Origin: Xestospongia muta
Lineage: Eukaryota; Porifera; Demospongiae; Haplosclerida; Petrosiidae
Reading direction: 5' to 3'
Assembly (NCBI GenBank): GCA_963693285.1
Contig: OY848920.1
Span: forward strand, 9,286,182 to 9,350,181
DNA: 64,000 bases
The notes below the pieces were generated by a model that ran no database searches, was not told the DNA's origin, and worked only from the letters and a program-made list of their open reading frames with translations. Within the stretch, counting starts at the first letter, position 1, and each line of letters opens with the position of its first letter. Made by a program: the position numbers and the translations under genes. This document shows, one piece after another, positions 20,627-36,249 of this stretch.

Positions 20627-23600
20627 ATGGCTACAAGAAACATATCTTTCGAGGAGATTCTAGAAGAGAAACCAACACTTGATGAATTATGTGAACATAT
20701 TCGTATTGGTAGTAAATGGTATCAGTTGGGAGTCCTGCTAAAACTAAATGATGTGAAGTTAGATGACATTCACAGACTAGCAGAGGATTCTACTTACAAA
20801 ACATTAAAAATGTTTAAATTGTGGTTAGATACCAAACCTAATGCTACCAGAAGACAAGTGGTAGATGCTTTGAGGAAGGAAGTCATCGAAGAAATCACTG
20901 TTGCCCATGAGTATGAGCAAACATTGAGAAAATCCAGTAGTCTTCCTACTAGTGAGTACAAGAACCTTTAAATACATGTACATCTAGTTATAAATGTTAT
21001 ATTACTAGTTTCTTTATGGTTTGTGTACTGTTCTTATTATAGGAATAGATTCTCAGTCTCTAGCTAATGAAGCAACTGCTATTCTTCAGTGTCATAATGA
21101 TACACTGTCACAGTGTCTTATCAATCCTGTAAAAGTGTCCCAACTCTTATTTAGTGAGAGATGTATCAGTGAAGAAACACTTGATGAGATGGAGACATTA
21201 GAAATTGAAGACATATTAGATGAGAAGAAGACAACTCTGTTATCTGCTATACATACAGCAATATCTTCAGATCACAAGAAGTTGAAAATGTTAGCGACGG
21301 TACTATCCAAGTTTGAAGAAACAAAAATGTTATCTCAGAGAATTGTCAATGAATATGGTAAGAGGACAATTAAATAATTTATAATTAATACTTATTGTTA
21401 ATAGGTCAAACATTTTCAGATGACCAGACAACATCAAGTACTGTTCAAGAGGTAGCACTGACAAGTCATAGTAGTTGTGAAGATCATGCCAGTGACATTT
21501 TACGTTGTCATTATGGTACTCTCTCTCAATCTCTACAATATCCTGTTAGAGTAGCAGAGTTACTTTGTGTAGAGAAAGTCATTTCAGAAACAGCACTATC
21601 TTTTATAAAGAAAAAACAACATTCTCGGTCAGAAGAAAAGGCAATAATAGTTCTGTTACAAGCTGTACGTCATGCTGTCCATACCAACTATCATAATCTG
21701 ATGATCTTCGCTAGTATACTGTTAAAGTTTACTAGCAATGTACCATGTGGTGAGGCTGTCTTAAAAGATTGTGGTAAGTATGTACAAGTCATACTTGCCA
21801 CATATCTTAAATGAATAATATTTTATAGAGAAAGTATTATCAAAAGATTCTGGCCTAGAAATGAAGTCTAGTGTTACTGGAGTTGGTAAAGGTAATCATA
21901 ATATAAGATTGTGCCTCATTAAATCTAGCAATAGGTAGTCTATTGATTACTACATCAACATCATCAATTGATAGTGGGTCAATTCAAGGTGGGTTTTAAT
22001 AGCAAATACAATTTGAAACGTATATACTATTATAGAGGAATCTTCTTTAAAGAGAGGTGTCCCAATTCCTCGAAAGTTAGACTCGGTCTTTGGGTCTTTA
22101 CGAAAAAAGTTTGCCATAGCATTCAGCAAAATTCGAGAAGCAATCAATGAAAGTGCTCCTCCTTTAGATAAATTGAAACGATATCTTGCAGATGGTTACT
22201 CTCACCTCAAATCTCAAATAGTTCGTTCTAATTCCATTGATGAGATATTAGATATTGTTAATGATCATTGTACACTGATTAATATCAGTTGTCTGGAGGG
22301 TATTGTGGAACGTTTTGATATCAAAGAAGCTGAGACACATATACAGACATACAAAGAAGATGTTCAGTCATTTTGTGGAAAAACGAAAGCTTCTCTTTGT
22401 CTTGATGAAAATTTCAAAGTAACAAGAACTCCTTCTCTTCTTCAATGCGAGACAGCCATCTTTGTCTTAGACTGGGACCCTACCAACTGCACGTTGCAAG
22501 ATATACGAGATATTATTTCAGAATCAGTTGAAGGAAATGTACAGATTCGTGTCATTAGAGAGGGCAAGTCTATCATTGTCACCTGTTTTTTTCCACTCAG
22601 TTTAACCATGTCAATTATTGTCAGAGCTCAGGAGACACTTGAAGTATTGAAGAAGAAAGGATTACTTCAACTTACAGTTGGTCACTGTACCATTTATGAT
22701 CATAGAAGAGACAAGGTAAGAGATGAGTAGTATTAGACAACAGTTACTACATGTGTTGTTTATTGATATATAGGAGGTTAGAACTATTGTAGAAGAGAAC
22801 ACAAAGGAGTTGAGAAGTAGACTGGAACTACAACAAACCATCAAAAACCTGACTTTACAAATATCATCTGTTGTCCAACAAAGTGAAGGTATTTGTCCAT
22901 GTAGTCAATAACAACTATTAAACTGTCTATTATCCTATTGTGTGTGTGGGTGTGTGTGTGTGTGTACATACTTTAAATTCCTTCCTAACTATATTCATGA
23001 GATTATGAATTTAATTTGTAGTTCTAATTTACTATATATAGTACAACTGTTTATAGCCTTGTACCCAGGCATTCTACTAAAGAGTAGAACGCCTGGTAAC
23101 TATTGCTTGCACATATGTGTAATTATTGAAACATGTTGACATCATAATTACTATTTTTTCAATTAAGTGACAAATTGATGGGCTGGGTTTATAATGATGA
23201 CGTTTCATTCACTACATGAGTTTAAGCATGGCTAGTTGAGTTTGTCGGTTATGCAGTGATTTAGCGGAAGCCAAAAGAGTAACAAACTTGTTCAGTGCTG
23301 TTGGGATGCAAAACAATTAGGTTTCTCGAATAACTTCTTTGCTTGATGTTATCGTTTCGGAGATCATGGTCTCTCTTTATATATTTGTATTAAGTGCAAG
23401 CTTTAAATTGTATCTCTAGAGAAATCTCTTGTGGACTTATAGGCATTCAAACAGCTTGTTCGTTGTGTTCCACTATAAAAGGAAGGACTTGGAAACACAA
23501 ACTCTTTCAAAAACAGTTGGTAACCACCTGTAGACAACTTTTCTGTCATATATATAGCTTCAACAGACATGATCTGATCTTTTTTAAGAGATATATTTGG

Positions 23601-26600
23601 CCTTCCTAGCTTCTTTAGAGCATACAATAGACCAGTAGAAAAATTTCTATCAGTACTATAAGTAGCCATCACAATTAATCTAACATTGAGGTAAAAGGAA
23701 TTTTGACGTCATAGTTGATGGAGGATTCCTAGAGTATACTATTTTCCAAAAAAATCTGTTAAATGTTTGTGCAAACAGTAGTTGCCAGGCATTCTACTCT
23801 TCACAAGAATGCCTGGGTACAATGCTAAACTGTTTATAACTCAATATTTTTACATAGAAATGAGACAAATGAAAGAAAAGGAAGTTGAAGATTTAACATC
23901 ACAACTAAGAGATAGAGAGAAGCAAAATGAGACGTTAAAAAAGAACATGAAAGGTAATTGATATTAATAAAATAATAGATTAGATTAATAATTTAGTGTG
24001 GGGTTAAACTAGAAAGAAAAGGTCTACCTCTATCAGACTATCCAGGGCTGATGGCTTAGTTACAGTAGTATGGAGGCCTAGTGAGACAGTCCATGTAAAC
24101 TTCAGATCTGGTCCACTAGGACAGTCCAAATCTCAGACTACATACTTTAATGTTTAATATTTAGGCTTTAGTGACCAGGAAAGGGATCGGTATTATATAT
24201 CCTAATCTTTAACTATCCCACTATACTTTCATACAGTAGATATCAGTATGATGTAGTCTATAAGAGGAAAGGGTCTATAGTGTAAAGTAAATATTAAAAT
24301 AATTTAACATCATTTTTAAAAACCAAGGAAAATGTACTTACTATATGTACAATAGTTATCACTAACACAACCAGTGTCATTTATTTTTATAATTATAGAA
24401 AAAGAAAAGGAGGTTGAAGATTTAACATCACAACTAAGAGATAGAGACAAAGAAATTGAGACATTAAAACAGAACTTGAAAGGTAATTGGTATTAATAAA
24501 ATAGATTAATAATTTAATGTCGGGTCAAAGGAAACACTGGAAAGAAAGAGACTAACTCTATTAGAAACATGAATTCAACTATATATTCAAAGTAGTTTTA
24601 CTGAATGTTGTAATATTTCACTTTGTACATGTAATTGTTCATGTATTTTATGTAGAATCTTACTATCTTAGAATTATGTAGATATTATATTATTGAGTGA
24701 GTGAATCTAAACAAGTGATAGTGTGATCAATTTATATAGCCTTAGTATTGTGACCAGTTAGTTACACTGTTGTAGTAATGAGATTCATAGATGACTGTAT
24801 TGGATTCAGTAGAAATAAATAAGTTAAAAACATGTTTCCTGAGGTAAGGTAATGTGGTTTGCTTTGTAAGAAAAACAGCAGATTTACATTCTAACAGCTG
24901 ATACAATGGTTTAAATACTTTAAATTGAGAAATACACTTACTATAACTTTAGAAGAGCTGTATCTGGCGTGTCAAACCAGTGACAGTCCTCAAAATACAT
25001 TGTCACTAATGTCTGTTACTTTTCATTGTATGTTACTAGATTTAGCATTTACTTCAAGGACTCATGAACCACTAATTGATCAAGGACTTGAGGCGACCCA
25101 AACAAAATCCAGCCAGGAAGACAAGTCCACACCATCTATCATTAAAACTACAGGTAATAATGTAAATTACATTTTATGATTATTTCATACAGTCTCCACT
25201 ATCAGAGTTAAAAGATAAGAGTTCAGCTGACATTAAAGGTTCAGATATTGAACAGTCAGATTATTATACAGATGATGCAGATGATGAGCGTTCAGATATA
25301 GAAGGTATGTCATATTATATATGTATAATGCTCAGTATCTATCATAACAAGACTACATCATTGGTAAAGTTCCTTGTATGATCAATATCATGGCTACCAT
25401 CTTGTGACATACTTTGTAGACTTGTCTTTATGATAACCCTCCCACACAGTGGGAAAGGGTCAGTCTCTATAATGATACCCATTTTAAAGTTTTAACTTGA
25501 TAAAATGATTTATTGAGCCACTATTACTAAAACCTATAGTAGGTTTGTTCACATAACATATCTCCTAATATATCATACCCTCCATTTGATAAAGTACAAA
25601 GTGTCTATCCAAGGTCACATTAGAATTTGAAACTGAAACGTATTGCACATTTTAGTATGTGACCTTCTTATATCTAAAATTGTCATCATCTGTCATGTTA
25701 TGTGGGTGTGTCCACATAGATCTGTTTCCTGTATTAATTATGGTACATACACATGTAGAAGTTTATGATATCAACAAAATATTTTAGACATCATACCTCA
25801 TTGTCTTGTCCCAAGACTACCATGTTCCCTGACCAAGATATCTTTTTGCTTTGGAGACATAGCAGTCTGGGAATGAGACTAAAGATATTTTAGCAAAATC
25901 ACATTACTACCTTTTTACTTGGGGCACATGACAGTCTTCAGATGAGACTACATACCACAAACACACTATAGTCCAACCCTGTATACTTATAGTGAGCTGT
26001 GAGTTATGTCACAACCAGTAATGTAATCAAACTCCCAGACTTGATCATAGCATACATATTATATCTGTAATATAATTCTACTTTTAACTACGTTATCTAA
26101 AGATAACTACCAGTTCACAATGTTTGTAATGACATGTTTATAATAATATTGTAAGTGTTTCTTGTTATGTTATGAAGACTTCAAACAACAATCAGACAAG
26201 TCCCTTAATATAACACTAGTGTAGTCTAGGATACTAGCCCCTCCTACTTTTGACAGTCTGCTATACAAGATCCATTGTTTACAGTGTATGTCAACATTAA
26301 TAATGTACTTTCTCTCACAGTCTATTATGATAAGTTAATACTTGAGGTATTAGTGTATACATAATATGATAACAATATTATGGGTGGAGTCAATATAAAC
26401 TATTACAGTTTAAAACAAGATTGTCTCAACTAGTACCATAGAACATAATGATCATGAGATGTTATTTGTTTGCAAATAAGGAATTTAATATTATGTAAAC
26501 CTTGGTTAATTATATATTATATGTTAATATTAAAAAGTAACATAATCAACCCAGTACCTTTTTCTTGAGTTAGTTTATGAGACTACAACATAATGTTTTT

Positions 26601-29600
26601 ATTGAGTTAAATCAACATGACTAAATGAAAGTAATTGTAACACAATAAAACAAGAAAGGACAAAGAGGGTCCATGTTTCAGAATGAAACATCTAATGATG
26701 TTTGTTTGTAGATCCTGCACTTCTTAGATTAAAACAATTTTCAGCCACACTCACTATAAAAACAATGTGGTTTGTCATGTACAAGTTCAATAGACTGTGG
26801 TTTACCAGGAATGTTAGTGAAAGAGATAGCTGTACTATTATATAGTATGGACCAGGAGCGCATGAGCGTCGCGAAGCGACGCAAAGGAGCGTCAAACTCC
26901 CTTAACCAACTGTTGTCGAATCACAGCTTAGAGCATATGTCCATATATGGAGATAACTGCTAAGTGTTTTGCATTTTAATAGCTTCTGGGCTGTAACCTC
27001 TTAGTAGGTGCGCTTTAAATAGATAAATTTAAGAGAAGTCAAGAAGTCAAGAAAATGGCCAAACGACCTTGAACAAAATATATATATCATTATATTCAGA
27101 CACAAGGTAACTCCCAAGTGTCCTGGTGTTCTGTGTGGACAAAGTGTCACAGGCTTAAGTGCCTACTTCCTCGTCCACGCAGCAAGGAAACTACCAAAAC
27201 GTTTGTTACCCTTGTAATAGATGCAAAAAAGCTGGCAGAAAGTTCTTTTTAAGACCTCCAGCAACTTCCCTAGCCTGAGACTAGTTTTCATGTATTGCCA
27301 GAGAACTAGTCTTGTTGAATAAAGTGATATAATGTTGTTCAACTGTTTCCACCTCTTTAATGACAAAGCCTCCATAACCTCCAAGTATAATTCTTTTAAA
27401 CGTTTCTCGATGTACATAACTTCTTTCTTAGTTTCGACTTCGTTTTACTCCCCATATGATTGTAATAATATTCATTGCTCCGTCACGTACTTAGCAGTAC
27501 TTATGCTAAGTAAGTGTATTTCCTTATATGGAATAATCCTTGACACCGTGTTTCGACAATGGTTAGAATACAAATATAATGGCAGTTTGACGCTCCTTCG
27601 CGTCGCTTCGCGACGCTCATGCGCTCCTGTATGGACTGACTGTTCTTCTTCTCTAAGCAAAGTGGCTGGCCTAAAACTAATAACTCATCTTAACTGTAAT
27701 TCCTTCTACTTTTGTTTATATCTATTAACATGTACTGCTCAGTATAGCTACTGTACTTAACCACACCCACCAAACATTTTTATGATGACAGAGCATTCCT
27801 ATGTACAACATTAGTAGGTTTATGTTTAGTTGTTAGATCAACATCAAAATTGACTTATAAACATTTTTAAGTATCTTGTGGTCCAAAGCAAAAATCTAGC
27901 CACACCCTTTTATTAATATTAATAAACTGTTATAATATCATTGCCTTCCACCTTCACTTCCTCCTAAGTCACTGTATGTATATGTCATCTGTACATGGGT
28001 GGAGTCAGACTTAACTGTTGATAAAGAGAGTTAGTGACATATAGGGAGGAGTTAAAAACAATTATAAAAGACAAAATCATTGATATTACAGATATCATTA
28101 TTCAATAATAGTCTTCTTCTATGTTCTTTACTGTATTTGTTTGATTTCTTTTGTGATTCCAAATTTGTCTTTTCATAAACTGTGTCCTAGCTAGTCTAAA
28201 AATACTAGAGTATGTAAAAAAGGAACATTATAGACAAAACTATTTACATCAATGATTTATTAACCTCGCTGTGCGTGGGCGCAAAGCGAGGGTACTGTAG
28301 TCTGTTTGTGTGTGTGTGTGTGTGTGTCTGCACTGCCTGTTACCTTTGAACCACTATAACTTGGCAACCGAAGCGTTAGCAGCTACCAACGTTTAGCAAC
28401 GAATAGAAAAGCATGTGGACTTTACAAGAGTAGTGTCAAGAACATCATCAAGAAAAACAGAAGCTTAAAACTTGCAAAAGAATTTTCAGGCTGCAGAGGT
28501 CAAGTGCCGTTTCTCGAAAAGTAAAAAACTTAACGTGGAGATTTTTTAGTATGTTGTAAACAATCTCAGAGGAATACGGATCAGCAAGATAGAAGGCCGT
28601 TGGTCGAAGTAATTGTTAGAAAAGTTCTGAAAAATGTTTTTTGGACTTGGAGCGAAGTAACGCATTCAGGAAACGTCTCCAAGCACTAAAAAAACTGCTA
28701 CTAATAGATAATATATCGATTTATATTTGTACTACGGGACGTTACCAAAGAACGTTTCATCTTCAAGTTACAATAAATTTTGTATATGAAATATTGATAC
28801 ATTTTAAAGGGTCATGTAAAGACTCAGAGAAGCTTTTCTCATGAAATTAGCACTTAATCTTGCTTGGCAATTGAATGATACTATCACTTACTCAGTTACT
28901 GCTTCACAGACATGGCAAAGCTAGAAATCAAGCAACAATTAATGAGCATATACAGAATGACAAAGCTTACCATTTTATAACCACACCTTCTGGAATGTTA
29001 ATAAATTTTCTTGCAATAACAACATCATAAGCTGGGCCTAAGCTGGCATAGGATTTATAAATAACTTAGAAACTGCAGCGAGGTTCGGCACTTTAGTGCC
29101 TTTCATTGTGATTTGTACTGACACAATAATATTATAAAGTGTAACTGATTAAAATGAATAGCTTTCACACACAACAACAATATCCCATATTGACTACTAT
29201 TTTAGCTAAATTAAAAGAGGATGGAGTTTTCAGAGGTGGTAAGTTTTTTCTATGGAAGGTTCTGTTAGAGTTGGGGTTTTCATACAAGAAAAGAAACAAT
29301 AAACAATACATATATGAACAATGTAATATACTAGAACAAAGACATACATACTTGTAAACGATACGTAACCTAAGAAATGACAACACGACAATAATCTATA
29401 CTGACATAACATGGATAAACACACATCAATGTAAAGAACATATTTGGGTAGACGTTGATAGTAAAGAAGGATGGAAGATGCCAAGTGGGAAAGGTCAATG
29501 ATTGATTGTGGTTCATGCTGGTGGAGTGGAAGGTTGGGTTCCTGGTACAGACTTGGTTTTTAGATCTAAGACAAACTCAGGAGACTATCATGACGAATAT

Positions 29601-31747
29601 AACTCAGAACACTTTATAGAATGGTTTACACAACAGCTACTTCCAAACATTCTACCTACATCTGTGATAGTTTTAGACGATGCTTCTTACCATAACAAAC
29701 AAAAGGACAAACCTCCAACAACTGCAAACAGAAAAGATGATATTAAAAGATGGTTAGGCAAACATAACATAGAATATGATGACAAGGACATTAAAAAGAC
29801 ATTTCTAGAGAAAGTAAAACAACACAGACCAGCACATTTGTACCTTACAATGTATTACCACTGTCATAACTATAATTTTTTGGTTATCGAAGTCTGAATT
29901 CAGTAATACTTCTGTTTGATTCATTCTCATACACAATAGTTATATTCAATTTATTTTACCCATCTATATGATTAAATTTTTACAGTTAGAATGTATTTCC
30001 TACCGTACTGTTTTCTCCCTTCAAGCGGCAGCCATTTTGTCGATTAACGAAATTCACGAGATCACATTCCTCGTGGTCAATGGCATCTCCTATACTTTGC
30101 TTATGGAAAGTACAACAAATCTTGTTCTTGTGGGTCGTATTCATATAAAAATGACATCAAAAGAACCGGATGGTCGTCAGCAGACCACCTGACTTTGAAA
30201 ATTTAAATTTGGTCGAGTTATTAGAAAGTTATGGTAATTTTTCTACCGGCAAGGTGAACGCGAACAGACTAAGTATGTACATTGGTATATCTGACCACAA
30301 GTGGGTGGAGTCAGACAGACTTAGGCTCATAAAAAGGAAAATAATAAACAAGAACATAGTTTACTTCATGGATTATATATAAAATGTTACAATAAAGTAC
30401 AAACATGTTTATATTAATCCCTGGTAAGATAAATTCTTGTATCAGACTCCAGGACTCCATGAAACATGAGCTAGCTTTTATATTTTATCATTGATTCAAA
30501 TGTGATGAGAACAGGATGAACAAACCATATTCAAAGAGATGTTTAAATAATTTGTTTGCAAATCCTGTATCAGATCTAAGCAGTTTATAGTCACACTCAT
30601 AGTTAACTATAAAAACAATGTGGTTAGTCAGGTACAAGTCCAATAGGCTAACAGACAATTCCTGTCTAAGCAAAGAGGCTGGCCTCACAGGGCTAAGTTA
30701 ATATATGAATACCTGAAATCTATTATACAGTAAAAAATGTACCATTAATATAATAGAATTGTTCATCTGTAAACATACAAAACCTCAAATTTAACGGTAA
30801 ACCACGCCTCCTGTAAATCGTTGCCATAGTAACCATAGTCAGTAAACAGTAATGGCTTCCTTTCTTCTTCAGTGTGTTGTTTGTGTATTGTAGTGTGTTA
30901 TAGTATATATTACTATGTGTGTACTATTCTATATACTAACTCTGTTTTTTTAACAGGAGACACTGGAAGTGTTCAGTGGAGAGATGATGACAATTTTGTA
31001 TGGCTCACTAGACCAAGTGTAGTACAATGTAAAGATGTTATAAGTAAATTAATAAACGAACAACAAACAGGAAAAGAATGGAGTATTTATCTCTACTCAT
31101 CATCTCCTGAAAGTACTGCAGTTATTATAAACGATCTTAATAAGTGTATAGTGTGGAGACTTAATATAGAGAACACTCCATTGGACAGTAAGTCTGTATC
31201 GATATTATCAGAGATACTAAAAACTAATAAAACAATAAAGACACTATGGCTGGACTCCTCTTCACTTACTGGTGTTATCAAACAAGTCAGTGATAGTCTC
31301 TGTAATAATGAAACACTTGAACAGTTAGTGTTGTATGATGTTACTGGTATCACAGATGAAGATATGACTCACTTATCTACTATATTAGCAACTAATACAA
31401 CTTTAAAAGAACTATGTCTCTCCAACTGTAACATCACTGATAATGGAGTCCGATATATCTGTGAAGGACTTACTAAAAACCAAACATTGACTATGTTGAA
31501 CATCGGATATAATCATCAGATCACTTCAGTTAGTACCAGTACAATAGCAGATCTAATACAAACTACTACATCACTGACAAGACTATATCTCGACTATACT
31601 TCACTGAACAATGATGATATCAAGACAATATGTATATCACTAACTAAAAATATTACAATAAGGAAACTATACTTATCAAGAGAACATTACGAGTATTGTA
31701 AGAAGTTAGACAGTTATCAAGTTATTAAAGACAGACTTGTATTCTAG
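20627..31747 (+). CDS. Gene F: DD/CARD-like/coiled-coil/LRR protein (NLR-like, no NACHT)
   Basis: Eleven exons: 20627-20951, 21043-21357, 21405-21773, 21829-21891, 21935-21988, 22036-22715, 22774-22888, 23858-23953, 24399-24482, 25040-25153, 30957-31747; 3006 nt, 1001 residues, phase 1 throughout except phase 0 after 22715. The MATR-type death domain is a single exon (ITVAHEYEQTLRKSSSL), followed by CARD-like modules (NPVKVSQLLFSERCISEE; YPVRVAELLCVEKVISE), the alpha/beta module (GKSIIVTCFFPLSL), coiled coil (EVEDLTSQLRDRDKEIETLK) and the RI-type LRR exon. The ATG at 20627 is preferred because upstream sequence is transposon TIR. A paralogous exon at 25193-25304 is out of frame after loss of its acceptor AG and is skipped here. 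The last intron is swollen to 5.8 kb by mobile elements, which may affect splicing. Confidence 0.75.
23056..23825. mobile_element. TIR element with RecQ-like fragment in gene F intron
   Basis: Ends are inverted repeats of about 55 bases (left CTTGTACCCAGGCATTCTAC..., right ...GAATGCCTGGGTACAAtgc). An 11-base direct repeat AACTGTTTATA flanks it (23045-23055, 23828-23838). The paralogous introns of H (about 41345-41372) and I (about 50001-50030) show the uninterrupted ACAACTGTTTATAACTCAATA, a clean empty site. So the insertion is specific to F and younger than the gene duplications. Confidence 0.8.
23403..23672 (-). pseudogene. RecQ-like helicase N-terminal relic
   Basis: The minus strand reads ALKKLGRPNISLKKDQIMSV. 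After a frameshift it continues YDRKVVYRWLPTVFERVC, which resembles the usual FLWLPTGFGKSxC P-loop region with the glycines and lysine lost. It lies inside the TIR element at 23056-23825. The stated span is the open frame; the frameshifted continuation overlaps it. Confidence 0.45.
26853..27629. mobile_element. Short TIR element (hAT-like MITE) in gene F intron
   Basis: Terminal inverted repeats of about 45 bases: CAGGAGCGCATGAGCGTCGC at 26853 and its complement ending at 27629. The TIR contains its own GCGTCGCGAAGCGACGC palindrome. A 7-base direct repeat TATGGAC flanks it. CAGG-type termini with a 7-8 bp duplication resemble hAT elements. No transposase frame is recognised inside (ORFs at 27163-27417 and 27332-27760 have no family signal). 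Confidence 0.7.
28105..30262. mobile_element. Composite mobile-element insertion in gene F last intron
   Basis: The gene F intron follows gene B up to about 28105 (B 13060) and resumes at about 30262 (B 13209); the 2.1 kb between is extra. It begins soon after with CCTCGCTGTGCGTGGGCGCA near 28263, then a GT microsatellite (28303-28328), then unassigned sequence, a GAGGTTCGGCACTTTAGTGC segment near 29080, and a DDE transposase relic (29154-29897). At least two nested elements are likely. Confidence 0.6.
29154..29897 (+). pseudogene. IS630/Tc1-like DDE transposase relic
   Basis: Three pieces in broken frames. 29154-29357 ends KKRNNKQYIYEQCNILEQRH (end of the HTH region). 29395-29500 reads IIYTDITWINTHQCKEHIW (first catalytic Asp region). 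29502-29897 reads LIVVHAGGVEGWVPG...KTNSGDYHDEYNSE...VIVLDDASYHNKQ (second Asp region), and decays before the PPYxxxxNPIE region. Stops at 29355-29357 and 29500-29502 break it. The SGDYHDE and VIVxDxASYHN motifs are typical of the DDE_3-like transposases found in many invertebrates. Confidence 0.7.
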
Positions 31748-32570
31748 TAATAGTAAGTAGTTTGTTATTTATTCTTAAACTGTCTTCTCACTCACTTTTA
31801 TTTTCTCTTTAAATTTCTCTTTATTAACAATTTCTTTCTCTAACAAAACTAGTAGACAATAAAAATAGAGCAGTTTTGCTTGACACTTACTTCTCTAACG
31901 TCGCACTTTTTTAACTCTCGCAGCTGGTCACTTGGCGCCTGTAATTATTATTAGTGGGCGGGGCTTTAATTTTAACCCCTTTGTGGAAGTATCTATGTCT
32001 GAGATTCCAGTTTCTCTCGAGAGTATTTGAAAACCTCAAACAGTGAGAAACGTACTCGTATCACATTTTAGACCACCTAAAGAAGTTAGCATGAGCTGTC
32101 TTATATTCAGAAGAGATGGAAGACTACAATTTAACTATAATACTGAGATCAGTTCAGTTGATCAACAAAATTGATTTTATTTGTCAACTGCTAAAGTTCA
32201 GCAGTAGATATTAATGAGATAGAGAAATTTGCTCACTCAGGTAGATCTAGTGAATTTTGAGATAATGTTAATGGACAATCCCAACATTCTATGAACAATA
32301 TTTATATCCTAATATAAAGGAGTCTCTATTGAAGACAAGAGAGGGACAATTAGTAAACTAAATACAATATAGTGTGTGGAGATGAAATACTATGTAAAGT
32401 AAGATGAGATATTGAAGACAATTATAACCTCTCCTGTCTCCTCCCCATATAGTCATTAGCTAGACTAGATGTAGAGGTCACTAGTATTGGTCTTACATCA
32501 GCTTTAGTAGATACTGAACAATTACATTCACAGAGTGATCCTAATATAAGTCAACTTTAATGAACAAAGT
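31748..32570. other. Conserved downstream block of gene F
   Basis: Same components as after gene B. These are the AGHLAP-type segment near 31922, the RRDGRLQFNYNTEISSVDQQ frame ending about 32172, and the LARLDVEVTSIGLTS...SDPNISQL frame at about 32457-32560 after CCATATAG. The last frame is kept open with conservative changes (I to V, VI to LV). Confidence 0.45.
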
Positions 32571-33437
32571 TTATAGTTGCTCTCATTCTAATGTTCTCAC
32601 AACACAAACAATACAACAATAACAATATATAGTAATGTTGACTTTTTATGTGTTAATTTATTTTACTCTAAATATTGGTGAAGTTATAAAAAGAAATTAT
32701 TTCACACAGTTATACTGATAATTAGAATAAAACAACAAATTACATGTACATCAATAAAAGAAAAAAAACATTAAATAATACTTACATGTATTTAAACAAA
32801 TCAATTAAATCAAGAAATAGTAAAATTAAAATATTAGTATTCAAAAAATTAACAAAGAGAGAAATAAATTATAACCATAAACAATGGTACTAGTACTAAC
32901 AAACAATATATCTACATTATGATATTATTAATATTACATAATGTAATATAATGAAGGATATTGGATACATTAGACAACAATAATAAGTACTGGGCTAAAA
33001 GACACATACAAAATTAAAGGAGAGAGACACAAGATCACCAATCCACAGACATACATGTAGACAGTTAATGTATCAAGTATTATAGATATTGAATGGATTT
33101 AGAAAGGACCTCTCTCTCTAAATGGTTGATCACCCTAAATAAATAATATTAACTCATACCAGCTGTCAACAATATAGTTCATTGTAATATTATCATGTTG
33201 TCACAATATCATTGTTACATGTACATGTATATTAATATGACATGTGTCTACATCTACTGACACTCATTGATATAATGATCACGTGATGATCACATGATCA
33301 ATTTATATGTTTACACTTATTGATATAATAGTCATGTCATTATCACTTAGTTATTAAGGGGGTCACTGTAACATATTAAAATTATAATAAATTGATCGTT
33401 ATCTCTAGTACATGTCTGTGTATGTGTTGTCTTTATA
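32571..33437. other. AT-rich noncoding spacer, duplicated at 52976-53849
   Basis: No ORF of note. Almost every base recurs between gene I and the second kinase copy, including ACATGTACATGTATATTAAT and a GATCACATGATC palindrome (about 33281-33301). No function seen. Confidence 0.6.
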
Positions 33438-33543
33438 TTGGGTACATTACCTCATTATATTGGGTACATTACCTATATTATATTGGGTTCATTACCTCAT
33501 TATATTGGGTACATTACCTCATTATATTGGGTACATTACCTCG

Positions 33544-33563
<20 letters not shown>
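33438..33563. repeat. 22-bp minisatellite, about six copies
   Basis: Unit TTGGGTACATTACCTCATTATA with minor variants. The paralogous site at 53850-53910 has only about three units. It borders the putative C-terminal tail exon of the kinase copy, whose stop codon lies in the first repeat. Confidence 0.85.
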
Positions 33564-35624
<2,061 letters not shown>

Positions 35625-35759
35625 CTAGAGAGAGAGAGAGATAATATACAGTAATAAATGATATAAAAATAATATCATATATTAAACAATATACAGTAGT
35701 AAATGATACTACAACATTAACTGAGTGGACTAAAAATACAGAACCTTTACATCATCAGT

Positions 35760-36166
35760 ATTAACATAGTGAGTATAATAGTCACCATACAATATTAGGA
35801 GTTCGTTATTACACATCCTGTAACAATATCAGTTGTAGTGATTGGACAGATGTTACAGAACCAGTAAGTCCTTGTAGCTCTATTAACATTGAAGTAATCT
35901 CACTCTCACTTAGAGGGCCAATTACATCCAATAAAAATATTAATAATATCTTTATTGGACAATAAAAATATTAATAATAATAATATTTATTCAGACTGCC
36001 ATACTCAGCTAATAAAAATATTGTATTAGGGCCACATGTATTTAACCTTGATATAATTTCGTAGTTGTTCTTCAGGTAATAGCAGAGCACATGCTAAAGA
36101 GTGGACTGGCATACCAATACTGTGAAATGAATTATCTAGTCCCACTATATCTAGATCATGAATAAA

Positions 36167-36249
<83 letters not shown>

